This document shows, piece by piece, positions 9,549 through 17,857 of a DNA stretch of 64,000 nucleotides; the first letter of the stretch is position 1; the number at the start of each line of letters is the position of its first letter. This stretch comes from Micromonospora chokoriensis (GTDB lineage: Bacteria; Actinomycetota; Actinomycetes; Mycobacteriales; Micromonosporaceae). The stretch spans positions 992,001-1,056,000 of the forward strand of contig NZ_LT607409.1 in NCBI RefSeq assembly GCF_900091505.1. Reading direction: 5' to 3'. The notes under the pieces are model-generated. The model worked only from the letters and a program-made list of their open reading frames with translations. It was not told where the DNA came from and ran no database searches. A program made the position numbers and the translations under genes.

Positions 9549-10034
9549 TCAGGTCGCGGGCGGGCCGACCGGCTGCGGGCGGTTCTCCCACTTGGTGGAG
9601 AGCGCGATGGCGGTACGGGTGGAGGCCACCCCCGGGGTCCGGTTCAATCGCACGATCAACTGCTCCAACTCGGCGATCGTGCCGACCCGGGCCTTCAGCA
9701 GGAACGACTCGACACCCGCCATGAAGTAGCAGGACTCGATCTCGGGCAGCACCCGCAGCGACTCCAACATGTCGTCGGTGTCTGCCCCGGAGTCCTCGAC
9801 GATGCCGATCAAGGCGGTGACGCCCAGCCCGATCGACTCCGGTGCCACGTCCGCGCGGTAGCCCCGAACGACGCCGCTGCTCTCCAACTTGCCGACCCGT
9901 TCGTGCACGGCCGGGGCCGAGAGACCCACCTGTCGGGCCAGCTCGGCGTACGAGAGACGGGCGTTGCCACGCAGCAGGTCGACGAGGTTCAGGTCGATGG
10001 CGTCCACAGAGAGTGACCCTAGCCGCTCAGGCAT
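9549..10034 (-). CDS. Lrp/AsnC-family transcriptional regulator
   Basis: 161 residues. The N-terminal winged helix-turn-helix ([20 protein letters not shown] ... [14 protein letters not shown]) is followed by an RAM ligand-sensing domain (residues about 70-150). The family forms octamers that respond to amino acids. It is first in a co-directional trio with the SDR and Cds1-like genes, so control of cysteine or amino-acid turnover is plausible inference. The ATG at 10034 is the natural start. Confidence 0.9.
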   Translation of the reverse strand: MPERLGSLSVDAIDLNLVDLLRGNARLSYAELARQVGLSAPAVHERVGKLESSGVVRGYRADVAPESIGLGVTALIGIVEDSGADTDDMLESLRVLPEIESCYFMAGVESFLLKARVGTIAELEQLIVRLNRTPGVASTRTAIALSTKWENRPQPVGPPAT

Positions 10035-10060
10035 AACGTGCGGGCTTCGGCGTCCGTTGG

Positions 10061-10140
10061 ACTGAGTGGTGAGTCACTGTTGATAAACCGCCGTGAGGGC
10101 GGAGGTCGCACAAGTACCATTACTAACTCCTCACTCAGTG
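10061..10140. promoter_or_regulatory. Inverted repeats between lrp-like and bldC-like genes
   Basis: ACTGAGTG (10061-10068) and CACTCAGT (10132-10139) form a perfect 8-bp inverted repeat, 63 bp apart, and the flanking GTGAG/CTCCTC bases continue it imperfectly. This divergent region should hold both promoters. Paired distant sites fit DNA wrapping by Lrp octamers, but binding is inferred. Confidence 0.4.
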
Positions 10141-10276
10141 CATTTTTCGCGTTTGGGCGGACAGCTCATGTCCGCGGTGCTGTAATTGCCATACGTCCCT
10201 CATGACGGCTCTGGGCTACGCACCAGCCGGGGGCAGTGTGTTCAGCCGGGGGCTTCGTCGACGCGAGGAGGGGGCT

Positions 10277-10543
10277 GTGGACACTGGAGATCGCCTGCTG
10301 ACACCGGGTGAGGTCGCCGCGCTGTTTCGGGTAGACCCGAAAACTGTGACGAGATGGGCGGCGGCCGGCCGGATAGGAAGCATCCGGACTCCAGGCGGGC
10401 ATCGCCGGTTTCGGGAATCCGAGGTGCGGGCCCTGCTTGAGGGGGAGGGCATGCTGGACGAGGTGGACGAGGTCGGAAAGCCACGCAATGTGGGGCCGGC
10501 CGCATCCACGGGGCCGGGTCCGGCCAACGCCGGCATGTATTGA
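10277..10543 (+). CDS. bldC: BldC-like MerR-type DNA-binding protein
   Basis: 88 residues from GTG 10277, with GGAGGGGG at 10267-10274 just upstream. LLTPGEVAALFRVDPKTVTRWA followed by IRTPGGHRRFRESEVRALLEG is nearly identical to Streptomyces BldC, a small MerR-like protein that binds DNA cooperatively and times development. The tail after residue 60 is longer and low complexity. The ortholog call rests on the conserved HTH and wing. Confidence 0.85.
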   Translation: MDTGDRLLTPGEVAALFRVDPKTVTRWAAAGRIGSIRTPGGHRRFRESEVRALLEGEGMLDEVDEVGKPRNVGPAASTGPGPANAGMY

Positions 10544-10647
10544 ACTGGTGCGGACATCGCTACGCGGACCGGACTTCGGCCCGGTCCGCGTCCCGCTTCG
10601 GCCGACCATCGGGTGGCCTCGCGGCGCGTGACAGGTGTGTTCGGCGC

Positions 10648-11277
10648 TCAGCTTCGGGCTGCGCCGAGCTGGCCGGACCACCGCCGGAACAGGGTGTGTG
10701 GGACGCCGAGCGCGTCGAGCACCTTGCCGGCCACGAAGTCGACCAACTGCTGGGCGCTGGCAGCCGCGCCGGCTCCGTAGAAGCCGGGGCTGGCGGGCAA
10801 CACGACAGCGCCTGAGTCGTGCAGGGCGATCAGGTGCTCCAGGTGACTGCGGGTCACCGGTGTTTCCCGAGGGACGACCACCAGCGGGCGGCGTTCCTTG
10901 AGGTTGACCTCGGCGGCGCGCTGCAGGAGGTCCTTGGAGAGCCCGATCGAGATGCCGGCGCAGGCTGCCGTGCTGGCCGGGACCACGGCCATGCCGCGTA
11001 CCCGGTAGGAGCCGCTGCTCGGGCCGGCGGCCAGGTCACCGGCCGGCCAGTGCCGTACGTCGGCACCGGTCAGGTCCCGGTCGAGCCAGGCGGCGAGATC
11101 CTCGGCCCAGTGCCCGTCGCGGAACGGTCGGCCGGTCTCGTCGAGCACCGTCAGTCGTGCCGCGCGGGACACGATCAGGTCGACCGGCTCGCCCGCGTCG
11201 AGGAGTCCTCCGATGACGGCCGCCGCGTACGGCGTCCCCGACGCTCCGGAGACCCCGACCACCCATGGTTCCCGCAT
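10648..11277 (-). CDS. UbiX-family flavin prenyltransferase
   Basis: 209 residues. VVGVSGASGTPYAAAVI near the N-terminus and VVPASTAACAGISIGLSKDLLQRAAEVNLKE are the FMN- and prenyl-phosphate-binding signatures of UbiX/Pad1. The family makes prenylated FMN, the cofactor of UbiD decarboxylases, and a UbiD homologue lies 1.2 kb upstream in the same direction. The set ubiD-ubiA-ubiX fits the late futalosine menaquinone steps. Confidence 0.9.
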   Translation of the reverse strand: MREPWVVGVSGASGTPYAAAVIGGLLDAGEPVDLIVSRAARLTVLDETGRPFRDGHWAEDLAAWLDRDLTGADVRHWPAGDLAAGPSSGSYRVRGMAVVPASTAACAGISIGLSKDLLQRAAEVNLKERRPLVVVPRETPVTRSHLEHLIALHDSGAVVLPASPGFYGAGAAASAQQLVDFVAGKVLDALGVPHTLFRRWSGQLGAARS

Positions 11278-11421
11278 GCCCCCAGCCTGCCTGGTCCGGC
11301 TGGGCCGTTGGTGAGCACCCCCGGAACAGGCCGCTCCGGCATGCCCGGCGGGAGGCGTTCCGTCGACCTGACATGCTGCCGCTGGGGATTCGCATCGGAT
11401 CATCTCGCGCAGGAGGCATCG

Positions 11422-11559
11422 GTGACGACCGGCGAGGCCCTTCGGACACTGCGTGCCGAATGCCCGATCCCGTCCCGGTGCACCATCGACTGGACCTTGG
11501 AGAGCGCCCGGTACCCCACCGGGGAGGACGAGCCGGTGGCCAGCCGGTCAGGGCCGTAG
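11422..11559 (+). CDS. Possible 45-residue small protein with strong ribosome-binding site
   Basis: GTG 11422 has AGGAGG at 11411-11416, five bases away, and opens a frame of 45 residues (MTTGEALRTLRAEC...ARYPTGEDEPVASRSGP). The stop overlaps the 3' end of the convergent ubiA-like gene by about 12 bp. It contains two cysteines and no membrane segment or known domain. It otherwise fills the roughly 270-bp gap between ubiX and ubiA. I do not recognise it. Confidence 0.4.
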   Translation: MTTGEALRTLRAECPIPSRCTIDWTLESARYPTGEDEPVASRSGP

Positions 11560-12459
11560 GTCGAGCCGGATCACCAGGTCGAGCAGCGCGAAGACGAACA
11601 GCGCGATGCCCACGAACCCGTTGGCGGTGAAGAACGCCCGGTTGACCTTGCTCAGGTCGGTCGGGCTGACCACCAGGTGCTGATAGGCGAACGCGACGGC
11701 GGTGAGCGCGAGCCCGATCCACCAGAGCCAGCCGAGGCCGATCAACGTGCCGAACCAGACGAACAGCGCGAAGGTCACCACGTGCGCGATCGTGGAGGCG
11801 TGCAGCGCGAAACGCCGGCCGTACCGGGCGGGCACGCTGTGCACGCCGATCTCCTGGTCGATCTCGGAGTCCTGGCAGGCGTAGATCAGGTCGAACCCGC
11901 CGATCCACAGCCCGACCGCCGCTCCGAGCACCCAGGCCGGCCCGGAGCCGTCCAGGGTGCCGGTGACCGCCAGCCAGGCGCCCACCGGACCGACCATCTG
12001 GGCGATCCCCAGGATGGCGTGCGGCCAGTTGGTGAACCGCTTGCCGTAGGGGTAGACGACCAGCGGCACCACCGCGAGCGGCGCGAGCACCAGACAGAGC
12101 GGGTTGAGCAGGGCCGCGGCGGCGAGGAAGACCACCAGCGCGACAGCCGCGCCGGTCCAGGCCGTCCGCACGCTCACCGCACCGGTGACCAGTTCCCGCC
12201 CGGCGGTACGCGGATTCCGCGCGTCGATCCGCCGATCGAGGATCCGGTTGGCGGCCATCGCGAACGTCCGTGCCCCGACCATCGCCACGGTGATCAACAG
12301 CAGGTCGAGCCAGCGCACCCGCCCACCGTTGACCTGCATGGCGCTCAACGCCGACAGGTACGCGAAGGGCAGCGCGAACACCGAGTGCTCGATCGCGACG
12401 AGCTTGAGGAAGGACTTGACCCGGCCCGGCTTCTCGGCGGGAGCTTCGAGGACGGCCAT
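11548..12459 (-). CDS. mqnP: UbiA-family prenyltransferase, MqnP-like
   Basis: 303 residues, about eight hydrophobic helices. The first Asp-rich motif reads NRILDRRIDARNPRT and the second YACQDSEIDQEIGVHS, the Mg-diphosphate sites of UbiA enzymes. In futalosine organisms the homologue prenylates the dihydroxynaphthoate-type ring at the membrane. Its ATG shares one base with the stop of the UbiD gene (TGATG), so translation is coupled. Confidence 0.88.
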   Translation of the reverse strand: MAVLEAPAEKPGRVKSFLKLVAIEHSVFALPFAYLSALSAMQVNGGRVRWLDLLLITVAMVGARTFAMAANRILDRRIDARNPRTAGRELVTGAVSVRTAWTGAAVALVVFLAAAALLNPLCLVLAPLAVVPLVVYPYGKRFTNWPHAILGIAQMVGPVGAWLAVTGTLDGSGPAWVLGAAVGLWIGGFDLIYACQDSEIDQEIGVHSVPARYGRRFALHASTIAHVVTFALFVWFGTLIGLGWLWWIGLALTAVAFAYQHLVVSPTDLSKVNRAFFTANGFVGIALFVFALLDLVIRLDLRP

Positions 12460-13919
12460 CAGATCCCGTACTCCTTCCAGCGCTTGTCGACCAGGGCCGA
12501 GACCTCCGGGCTCATGCGCATCTCCTCCGGCCAACCGCGGGTGTAACCCTCGGTGGGGAGTTTGCGGGTCGCGTCGACGCCCGCCTTGCCACCCCAGAAC
12601 TGCTGGTACGAGGCGTGGTCGAGGTGATCCACCGGCCCCTCGGTGAGCAGCAGGTCGCGCGCGTAGTCGACGTTGCCGAAGGCGCGGAAGGCGACCTCGT
12701 TGTAGTCGTGCACGTCGCAGTCCTCGTCCACGATCACGATCAGCTTGGTCAGCGACATCATGTGCGCGCCCCAGATCGCGTTCATGACCTTCTGCGCGTG
12801 CTTCGGGTAGCGCTTGCGGATCGACACGATCGCGCAGTTGTGGAAGACCCCGGCTGCCGGAAGGTTGTAGTCGACGATGTCCGGGATCAGGAAGCGCAGC
12901 AGCGGCGCGAAGATCCGCTCGGTGGCCTTGCCGAGGCCGTGGTCCTCCTGCGGCGGCTGGGACGTGACGATCGAGTGGTAGACCGGATCACGCTGCATGG
13001 TCATGCACTCGATGTGCATCACCGGGAACGGCTCCACCGGTGTGTAGAAGCCGGTGTGGTCGCCGAACGGCCCCTCCGGCATCCGCTCGCCCGGCTCGAT
13101 GTAGCCCTCCAGCACGATCTGCGCGTGCGCCGGCACCTGCAACGGGACGGTCAGGCAGTCCACCATCTCGACCCGCTCACCCCGCAGGAAGCCGGCGAAC
13201 AGGTACTCGTCGATCTCGGCGGGCAGCGGCGCGCTCGCCGAGTAGGCGACCGCCGGGTCGGCGCCGATGGCGATGGCCACCGGCAGCCGCTGCCCGAGCC
13301 GCTCGGCGACCGCGTGGTGCGCCGTCGAGTTCTTGTGGATCTGCCAGTGCATGCCGATCGTGTTGTGCGAGTGCTGCTGGAGCCGGTACAGCCCGAGGTT
13401 GCGCTTGCCGGTCTGCGGGTCCTTCGTGTGGGTCAGCCCGAAGTTGTGGAAGATCCCACCGTCGCCCGGCCAGACCTGCAACCCGGGCAGCCGGTTGAGG
13501 TCGACGTCGTCGCCGCGGTAGACGACCTGCTGGCACGGGGCCGTCTTGACCTTCTTCGGCGGCATCGACTTGAGCTGCATGACCTTGCCCAGGCCGCCCA
13601 TCATGCCCGAGAAGCCCTGCGGCAGCTCCGGCTTGAGCATCTCGCCGATCCGCTCGCCGATCTCGTCGAGGCGTTCCACCCCGAGCGCCATGGCCATGCG
13701 CTTCTCGGTGCCGAACAGGTTGATCGCCACCGGCATCTCGCCCCGGGTCGGACGCTCGAAGAGCAGCGCCGGCCCGCCGGCCCGCACCGTGCGGGTGACC
13801 ACCTCGCTGATCTCCAGGGTGGGGTCTACCGGGACGTCGACCCGGCGCAACTCCCCCGCGCGCTCCAGCGCCGCGAGAAAGTCCTTGAGATCGGTGTACG
13901 GGAAGCCACGAGCCGCCAT
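12459..13919 (-). CDS. UbiD-family decarboxylase, menaquinone branch (MqnL-like)
   Basis: 486 residues. GLYRLQQHSHNTIGMHW, EGYIEPGERMPEGPFGDHTGFY and the terminal WKEYGI are UbiD hallmarks; the Glu of EGPFGDHTG belongs to the catalytic Glu/Arg set. The enzyme would use prenylated FMN to remove the ring carboxylate. It is the first gene of the ubiD-ubiA pair. The start ATG at 13919 leaves a 254-bp gap to the divergent hydrolase, which holds a palindromic repeat. Confidence 0.9.
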   Translation of the reverse strand: MAARGFPYTDLKDFLAALERAGELRRVDVPVDPTLEISEVVTRTVRAGGPALLFERPTRGEMPVAINLFGTEKRMAMALGVERLDEIGERIGEMLKPELPQGFSGMMGGLGKVMQLKSMPPKKVKTAPCQQVVYRGDDVDLNRLPGLQVWPGDGGIFHNFGLTHTKDPQTGKRNLGLYRLQQHSHNTIGMHWQIHKNSTAHHAVAERLGQRLPVAIAIGADPAVAYSASAPLPAEIDEYLFAGFLRGERVEMVDCLTVPLQVPAHAQIVLEGYIEPGERMPEGPFGDHTGFYTPVEPFPVMHIECMTMQRDPVYHSIVTSQPPQEDHGLGKATERIFAPLLRFLIPDIVDYNLPAAGVFHNCAIVSIRKRYPKHAQKVMNAIWGAHMMSLTKLIVIVDEDCDVHDYNEVAFRAFGNVDYARDLLLTEGPVDHLDHASYQQFWGGKAGVDATRKLPTEGYTRGWPEEMRMSPEVSALVDKRWKEYGI

Positions 13920-14018
13920 ACCCGCCAGTCTCCCGCACCGGGTGCGGTGTGGCCCAAGCCGGGTGCTGTGACACCGGCGACGACCCCGTGCGCGCCCACC
14001 ATGCCCGCCGCCCCCGGG

Positions 14019-14098
14019 CTTGATCCACACGGGTTTCCGGAAGTCGGGGTGTCCAGCGGCCAGGGACAGCCCGACTTCCTGAAGAGGGAGTCGATCAA
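14019..14098. repeat. Palindromic intergenic repeat, family 1, copy A
   Basis: Left arm 14019-14054 begins CTTGATCCACACGGGTTTCC and right arm 14064-14098 ends GAGTCGATCAA. The arms pair imperfectly over about 35 bp across a 9-base loop; the shared core is GGACA-CCCGACTTCC. Related copies lie at 15071, 49517 and 58197. Confidence 0.85.
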
Positions 14099-14173
14099 TG
14101 TTCGAGCGCGGAGCCCGCAGGCATGGCTCTCGGTCGAGCGGGTAGCCGGGCAGCACGCGGACGGAGGCGGCGA

Positions 14174-15049
14174 ATGGGTGGGGATCGGGTACCGGCAGGG
14201 TTCACCGAGCAGCGAGCACGGGTCGGACAGATCACCATGAACTACGTCCGTGGCGGCAGCGGCCCGCCGCTGGTGCTGCTGCACGGATATCCGCAGTGCT
14301 GGTACATGTGGCGGCACCTGCTGCCCGAGTTGGGGCGCTCCTTCGACGTGGTCGCGCCCGACCTGCGCGGGTTCGGGGGCAGCGACGCCCCCGCCGACGG
14401 GTACGACAAGAAGACCGTCGCCGCCGACCTGCACGGACTACTCGACCAGCTCGGCCTGGTCAGTGACCTCCGGCTGGTCGGGCACGACCTGGGGACCATG
14501 GTGGCGTACGCGTACGCTGCCGCCCATCCGCGGCGGGTGAGCCGACTGGTGCTCACCGAGGCGCCGATCCCCGACGAGAGCCTCTACACGTTCCCCGCGC
14601 TCACCCCGGCTGGGCCCGGGGTGTGGAACTTCGGCTACTTCTCCATCGGCAACGGCCTTCCCGAGGCGTTGGTCGACGGGCGGGAGTCGCTCTGGGTCGA
14701 CAAGTTCACCGACGCACTGATGGTGCGCAAGGGAAGCATCGCCGCGCCGGACATCGAGGAGTTCGCCGGTCATCTGCGCGACCCGGCGCATCTGCGAGCG
14801 AGCTTCGCCTACTTCCGGGCGTTCGATCGGGACATCGCCGACAACGCGACGTACCGGACCACGAAGCTGACCATGCCGGTGCTGGCCGTCGGAGCGGCGG
14901 CAAGCCTCGGCGGGCAGGTCGCCCAGCAGGTTCGTCAGTACGCCGACGCGGTCCGCAGCGAGGTGATCGAGGACTGCGGCCACTGGCTGTACGAGGAACG
15001 CCCGGACGAGATGCTCGCCCTGCTGCGCGACTTCCTCGGGGCGGCCTGA
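14174..15049 (+). CDS. Alpha/beta hydrolase, epoxide hydrolase/dehalogenase type
   Basis: 291 residues from ATG 14174 with GGAGG at 14163-14167. Oxyanion motif LLHGYPQCWYMW, nucleophile elbow GHDLG with Asp rather than Ser, and C-terminal His in DCGHWLYEERPDE. An Asp nucleophile marks the epoxide hydrolase/haloacid-dehalogenase branch of the fold. No signal peptide, substrate unknown. The gene starts about 75 bp downstream of palindromic repeat A. Confidence 0.85.
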   Translation: MGGDRVPAGFTEQRARVGQITMNYVRGGSGPPLVLLHGYPQCWYMWRHLLPELGRSFDVVAPDLRGFGGSDAPADGYDKKTVAADLHGLLDQLGLVSDLRLVGHDLGTMVAYAYAAAHPRRVSRLVLTEAPIPDESLYTFPALTPAGPGVWNFGYFSIGNGLPEALVDGRESLWVDKFTDALMVRKGSIAAPDIEEFAGHLRDPAHLRASFAYFRAFDRDIADNATYRTTKLTMPVLAVGAAASLGGQVAQQVRQYADAVRSEVIEDCGHWLYEERPDEMLALLRDFLGAA

Positions 15050-15070
15050 GTGCCGCATCCCGCTCTCGGT

Positions 15071-15106
15071 TCGATCCACTCGGGTTCCGGGACGTTGCGG
15101 TCATGC
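15071..15106. repeat. Palindromic repeat family 1, copy B (half element)
   Basis: TCGATCCACTCGGGTTCCGG matches one arm of the family; no opposing arm follows. The half element ends exactly where a truncated AhpD/CMD reading frame stops (15101-15103). Confidence 0.65.
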
Positions 15107-15297
15107 GTGACTGGTGGAGACCGTCAGGATGACCACCTCCCGCTCCAGCGGGGCGAGGTCGGTCTGCTCGGAGCCCGCACTGGCGGTGAGGAAGCCGGTG
15201 AGCATCTGCGGCGAGTCGGCTATCAGCGCCACCGCGCTGGGCAGCCAGCCGAACCGGCCACGTACGCCCTCACCAGGCGAGGCCCTCGCGTAGGACG
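15101..15297 (-). pseudogene. Truncated AhpD/carboxymuconolactone decarboxylase-like gene fragment
   Basis: On the minus strand the frame reads RGRFGWLPSAVALIADSP, then QMLTGFLTASAGSEQ, then LAPLEREVVILTV and stops after STSHA. This is the N-terminal half of a peroxidase-related CMD/AhpD protein; in intact members the LTV(A/S)T segment leads into the CxxC active site, which is missing here. No start codon with a ribosome site is evident, and the 3' break falls at the half repeat. Most likely a decayed remnant. Confidence 0.7.
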
Positions 15298-15333
15298 ATC
15301 ACCGCACGTTCGGCCCATCGAAAACTGTCACAG

Positions 15334-15350
15334 GTGATCTCTAGGATCAC
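15334..15350. promoter_or_regulatory. Palindrome over a possible -10 box upstream of the secreted protein gene
   Basis: GTGATC TCTAG GATCAC is a perfect 6-bp inverted repeat containing TAGGAT (15342-15347), a reasonable -10. It lies about 75 bp before the gene at 15423 and could be an operator. Confidence 0.35.
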
Positions 15351-15422
15351 TGGTGCCGGTCGGGGCCGGGGGGCATTGATCCTGGCTTCTTCCGATCGGC
15401 TCATCCCTCACCAAGGAGATCG

Positions 15423-16784
15423 ATGAGATCTGTGCACGTTACGCGTGGCAGGCTCCTGCGCGGCCTCACCGCGCTGGTCGTGGGCACCGCGACGGTCGGC
15501 ATGGCGGCCGGTCCGGCCGTGGCGCAGGACGACCCGGGCTGGGTCAACGCCTGGCTGGAAGACGTCACGGTCGGCGGGCCGGGCGCCCCCGGCCGCACGG
15601 TCCCGCTGACCCTGACCAGCACCGGTGCCACCCAACCTCGGGTGACAGTCGACCTGACCGGCCTGGCCGGCGTGGTCACCGCCACCTTCCCTGATTTCTG
15701 CGTCACCGAGGGCACCTCGGTCACCTGCCCGATGCCGCCGACCGCCGTCGACGAGTTCGGCACGCTGACCGGCACCGTGCCGGTGGTGTTCCGGGCCGCG
15801 TCCGGCGCGACCGACGGCGCGACCGGCACCTTCACCTACACGGCGCTGGGCGAGCAGACCGAGCCGTCCACCCAGCAGGCGACGATCACCGTGCGATCGG
15901 GGCCCGATCTGCTCGACCTCGTCGACGGGTCCGTCTCCGGTGTCGCGGTCGGTGACAGCCTGCCTGTGCCGGTGGCCGTGGTGAACGCGGGTGACCAGCC
16001 GGTCGTGGACCTTCGGCTCACCATGAGCTTCCCGGTGGGTCTGATCCCGGCCAGCTACCGCAACTGCCGGTACGGCACCAACACGTCGCTCGCCACTGTG
16101 GTGGTCTGCACCGTTCGGGGCACGTTCGCCCCCGGCCAGCGGCACAAGCTGCGGCAGAAGCTGGCCACCACTGTCGGCCCGGCCACTCTGGGCAGCAAGC
16201 GGATCACCCAGTTCGTGGAGCCGCTGGCCGGCGCCGGTCCACTTCCGCGCGGCGTGAAGCTCACACACCGCGAGGCCGAGCAGGGGCTGCGGCTGCGGCC
16301 GGTGGGCAACCCGCTCGACGTGATCCCGGCGGGGGTGACCGGTGCCGGAGGCGGGCTTTATCTGCGCTCGGTGCAGGGGTCCTTCGACGTCGTCGCCCAG
16401 GGCGCATCCGTCACCGGAGCCGTCGGTGACACCGTGCGGGTCACCGTGGGCCTGCGCAACGAGGGCCCGGGTGTTCCGGACGCCACCCTCTCCGGCGGCG
16501 GCGTCGGCAGCTTCCTCTTCGTGCCGCCGGCCGGCACCACGGTGGTCGGCAACCCGTCGAGCTGCTGGCTCAACGGGGACGAGGAGTCTGCCGGAGACAC
16601 CCCGACGACCTGGTACTGCGGCGGGCCGGGGGGCGTGTTCCCGGCCGGTCTGACCCACACCGCGGCGTTCGACCTGCGGATCGACAGCCTCTCCGGGACG
16701 CCGGGCGAGGTCCAGCAGTACGAGCGCTACCCGCGGGTGGACGACAACCCGGGCAACGACGTCGCCCCGGTGACGGTGGGCTGA
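15423..16784 (+). CDS. Secreted protein of unknown function with beta-sandwich-like repeats
   Basis: 453 residues. Signal peptide ends near AVAQDDPGW (about residue 36). The mature part is rich in Thr/Val/Gly strands with recurrent phrases such as VGDSLPVPVAVVNAGDQPV and VGDTVRVTVGLRNEGPGVP, resembling the extracellular DUF11/CARDB-like folds that bacteria use in surface proteins. No catalytic motif and no sortase signal or C-terminal membrane anchor. AAGGAG at 15413-15418 sets the start. Confidence 0.75.
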   Translation: MRSVHVTRGRLLRGLTALVVGTATVGMAAGPAVAQDDPGWVNAWLEDVTVGGPGAPGRTVPLTLTSTGATQPRVTVDLTGLAGVVTATFPDFCVTEGTSVTCPMPPTAVDEFGTLTGTVPVVFRAASGATDGATGTFTYTALGEQTEPSTQQATITVRSGPDLLDLVDGSVSGVAVGDSLPVPVAVVNAGDQPVVDLRLTMSFPVGLIPASYRNCRYGTNTSLATVVVCTVRGTFAPGQRHKLRQKLATTVGPATLGSKRITQFVEPLAGAGPLPRGVKLTHREAEQGLRLRPVGNPLDVIPAGVTGAGGGLYLRSVQGSFDVVAQGASVTGAVGDTVRVTVGLRNEGPGVPDATLSGGGVGSFLFVPPAGTTVVGNPSSCWLNGDEESAGDTPTTWYCGGPGGVFPAGLTHTAAFDLRIDSLSGTPGEVQQYERYPRVDDNPGNDVAPVTVG

Positions 16785-16835
16785 TCCGGCACGCCACAAC
16801 CGCGGTGACGGTGGGCTGACCCGGCACGCCACGAC
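16769..16835. repeat. 35-bp tandem duplication at a gene's 3' end
   Basis: GGTGACGGTGGGCTGA and the following bases occur at 16769-16800 and again at 16804-16835, differing at only two positions. The first copy carries the stop codon of the secreted protein; the second lies outside the gene. Confidence 0.85.
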
Positions 16836-16840
16836 GACGC

Positions 16841-16872
16841 GGGCCGGTCACGGACGCATCCGTGGCCGGCCC
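16841..16872. terminator. Bidirectional hairpin terminator between convergent genes
   Basis: GGGCCGGTCACGGA pairs with TCCGTGGCCGGCCC around CGCA, with one wobble. It sits between the secreted protein gene and the end of ccsB. Confidence 0.75.
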
Positions 16873-16888
16873 GCACGCCGTTCTCCAG

Positions 16889-17857
16889 TCAGTCCAGCCC
16901 ACCATACGAGTGCAGGCCGGTGAAGAAGATGTTCACGCCGAACAGGTTCATCAGCACGGTGAGGAAGCCGAGCACCGCGAGCCAGGTCGCCACGTTGCGG
17001 CGCACGCTGGGCGTGGCCCGGGCGTGCAGGTAGCCGGCGTACACGACCCAGGAGATGAACGCCCAGGTCTCCTTCGGGTCCCAGCCCCACGGGCGGCCCC
17101 ACGCCGCCTCGGCCCAGATGGCGCCGGCGATCACCGCGAAGGTGAAGATGGGGAACGCGAACGCGTGCAGCGCGAAGGTCAGCCGCTCCAGGCCGGCCGC
17201 GCCGGGCAGCCGCTTCGCCAGGGTGTACGGGAAGCTCCGCTTGCCCTTCTCGTACCCGTTGCGCATCAGGAAGCCGACCGCGGGCACCGCACCGAGCAGG
17301 AAGATGCCGGACGCGAACACGATGGTCGAGACGTGGATGATGAACCAGTACGAGTTCAGTGCCGGCACCAACGGCACGATCGGCACGTACAGGACCAGCT
17401 CGGCGGTGGCCACGAGCAGCACCATCACCAGGGTGAGGAACAGCCCGAGCAAGCGCTGCGACGGTCGCTTCCAGAGCACCACCAGCCAGGCGGTGACCCC
17501 GATGAACGTCACGGTGAGCACGAACTCGTACATGTTGCCCCAGGGCATCCGGTCGGCCGCGAGGCCACGGGTGACCAGGGCCGCCAGGTGCAGCGCGGCG
17601 GCGACAGCGGTCGCGCCGACCGCGATCAGACCCCCGAGGCGGGCACGCCGCGCGGACCGATCCACGGGCGGCGCAGGCACCGGCGCGGGTGGCTCCTCGA
17701 CGACGCCACCGCCGGCACCGACCAACTCGCGAACCGGGGCCTGCGTGGCGACCCGGGTACGGGCGTTGCCCAGCGCGTACTCGACGGCGTGGCCGATCAT
17801 CGCGATCAGGTACGCCAGGATCGCGAACGTGACCAGATTGTCGGAGAGTGCGGACAT
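16889..17857 (-). CDS. ccsB: Cytochrome c biogenesis protein CcsB/ResC
   Basis: 322 residues, about eight membrane helices. WGNMYEF and the tryptophan-rich WGRPWGWDPKETWAFISW loop (WWD domain) are the haem-handling signature of system II. CcsB with ResB moves haem outward and ligates it to apocytochrome c. The ATG shares one base with the resB stop and lies after GAAGGAG inside resB. Confidence 0.93.
   Translation of the reverse strand: MSALSDNLVTFAILAYLIAMIGHAVEYALGNARTRVATQAPVRELVGAGGGVVEEPPAPVPAPPVDRSARRARLGGLIAVGATAVAAALHLAALVTRGLAADRMPWGNMYEFVLTVTFIGVTAWLVVLWKRPSQRLLGLFLTLVMVLLVATAELVLYVPIVPLVPALNSYWFIIHVSTIVFASGIFLLGAVPAVGFLMRNGYEKGKRSFPYTLAKRLPGAAGLERLTFALHAFAFPIFTFAVIAGAIWAEAAWGRPWGWDPKETWAFISWVVYAGYLHARATPSVRRNVATWLAVLGFLTVLMNLFGVNIFFTGLHSYGGLD

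Noticed and set aside
12615..14240. 541-residue plus-strand frame opposite ubiD
   Set aside because: Shadow of the well-conserved UbiD gene; no domain and Arg/His-rich.
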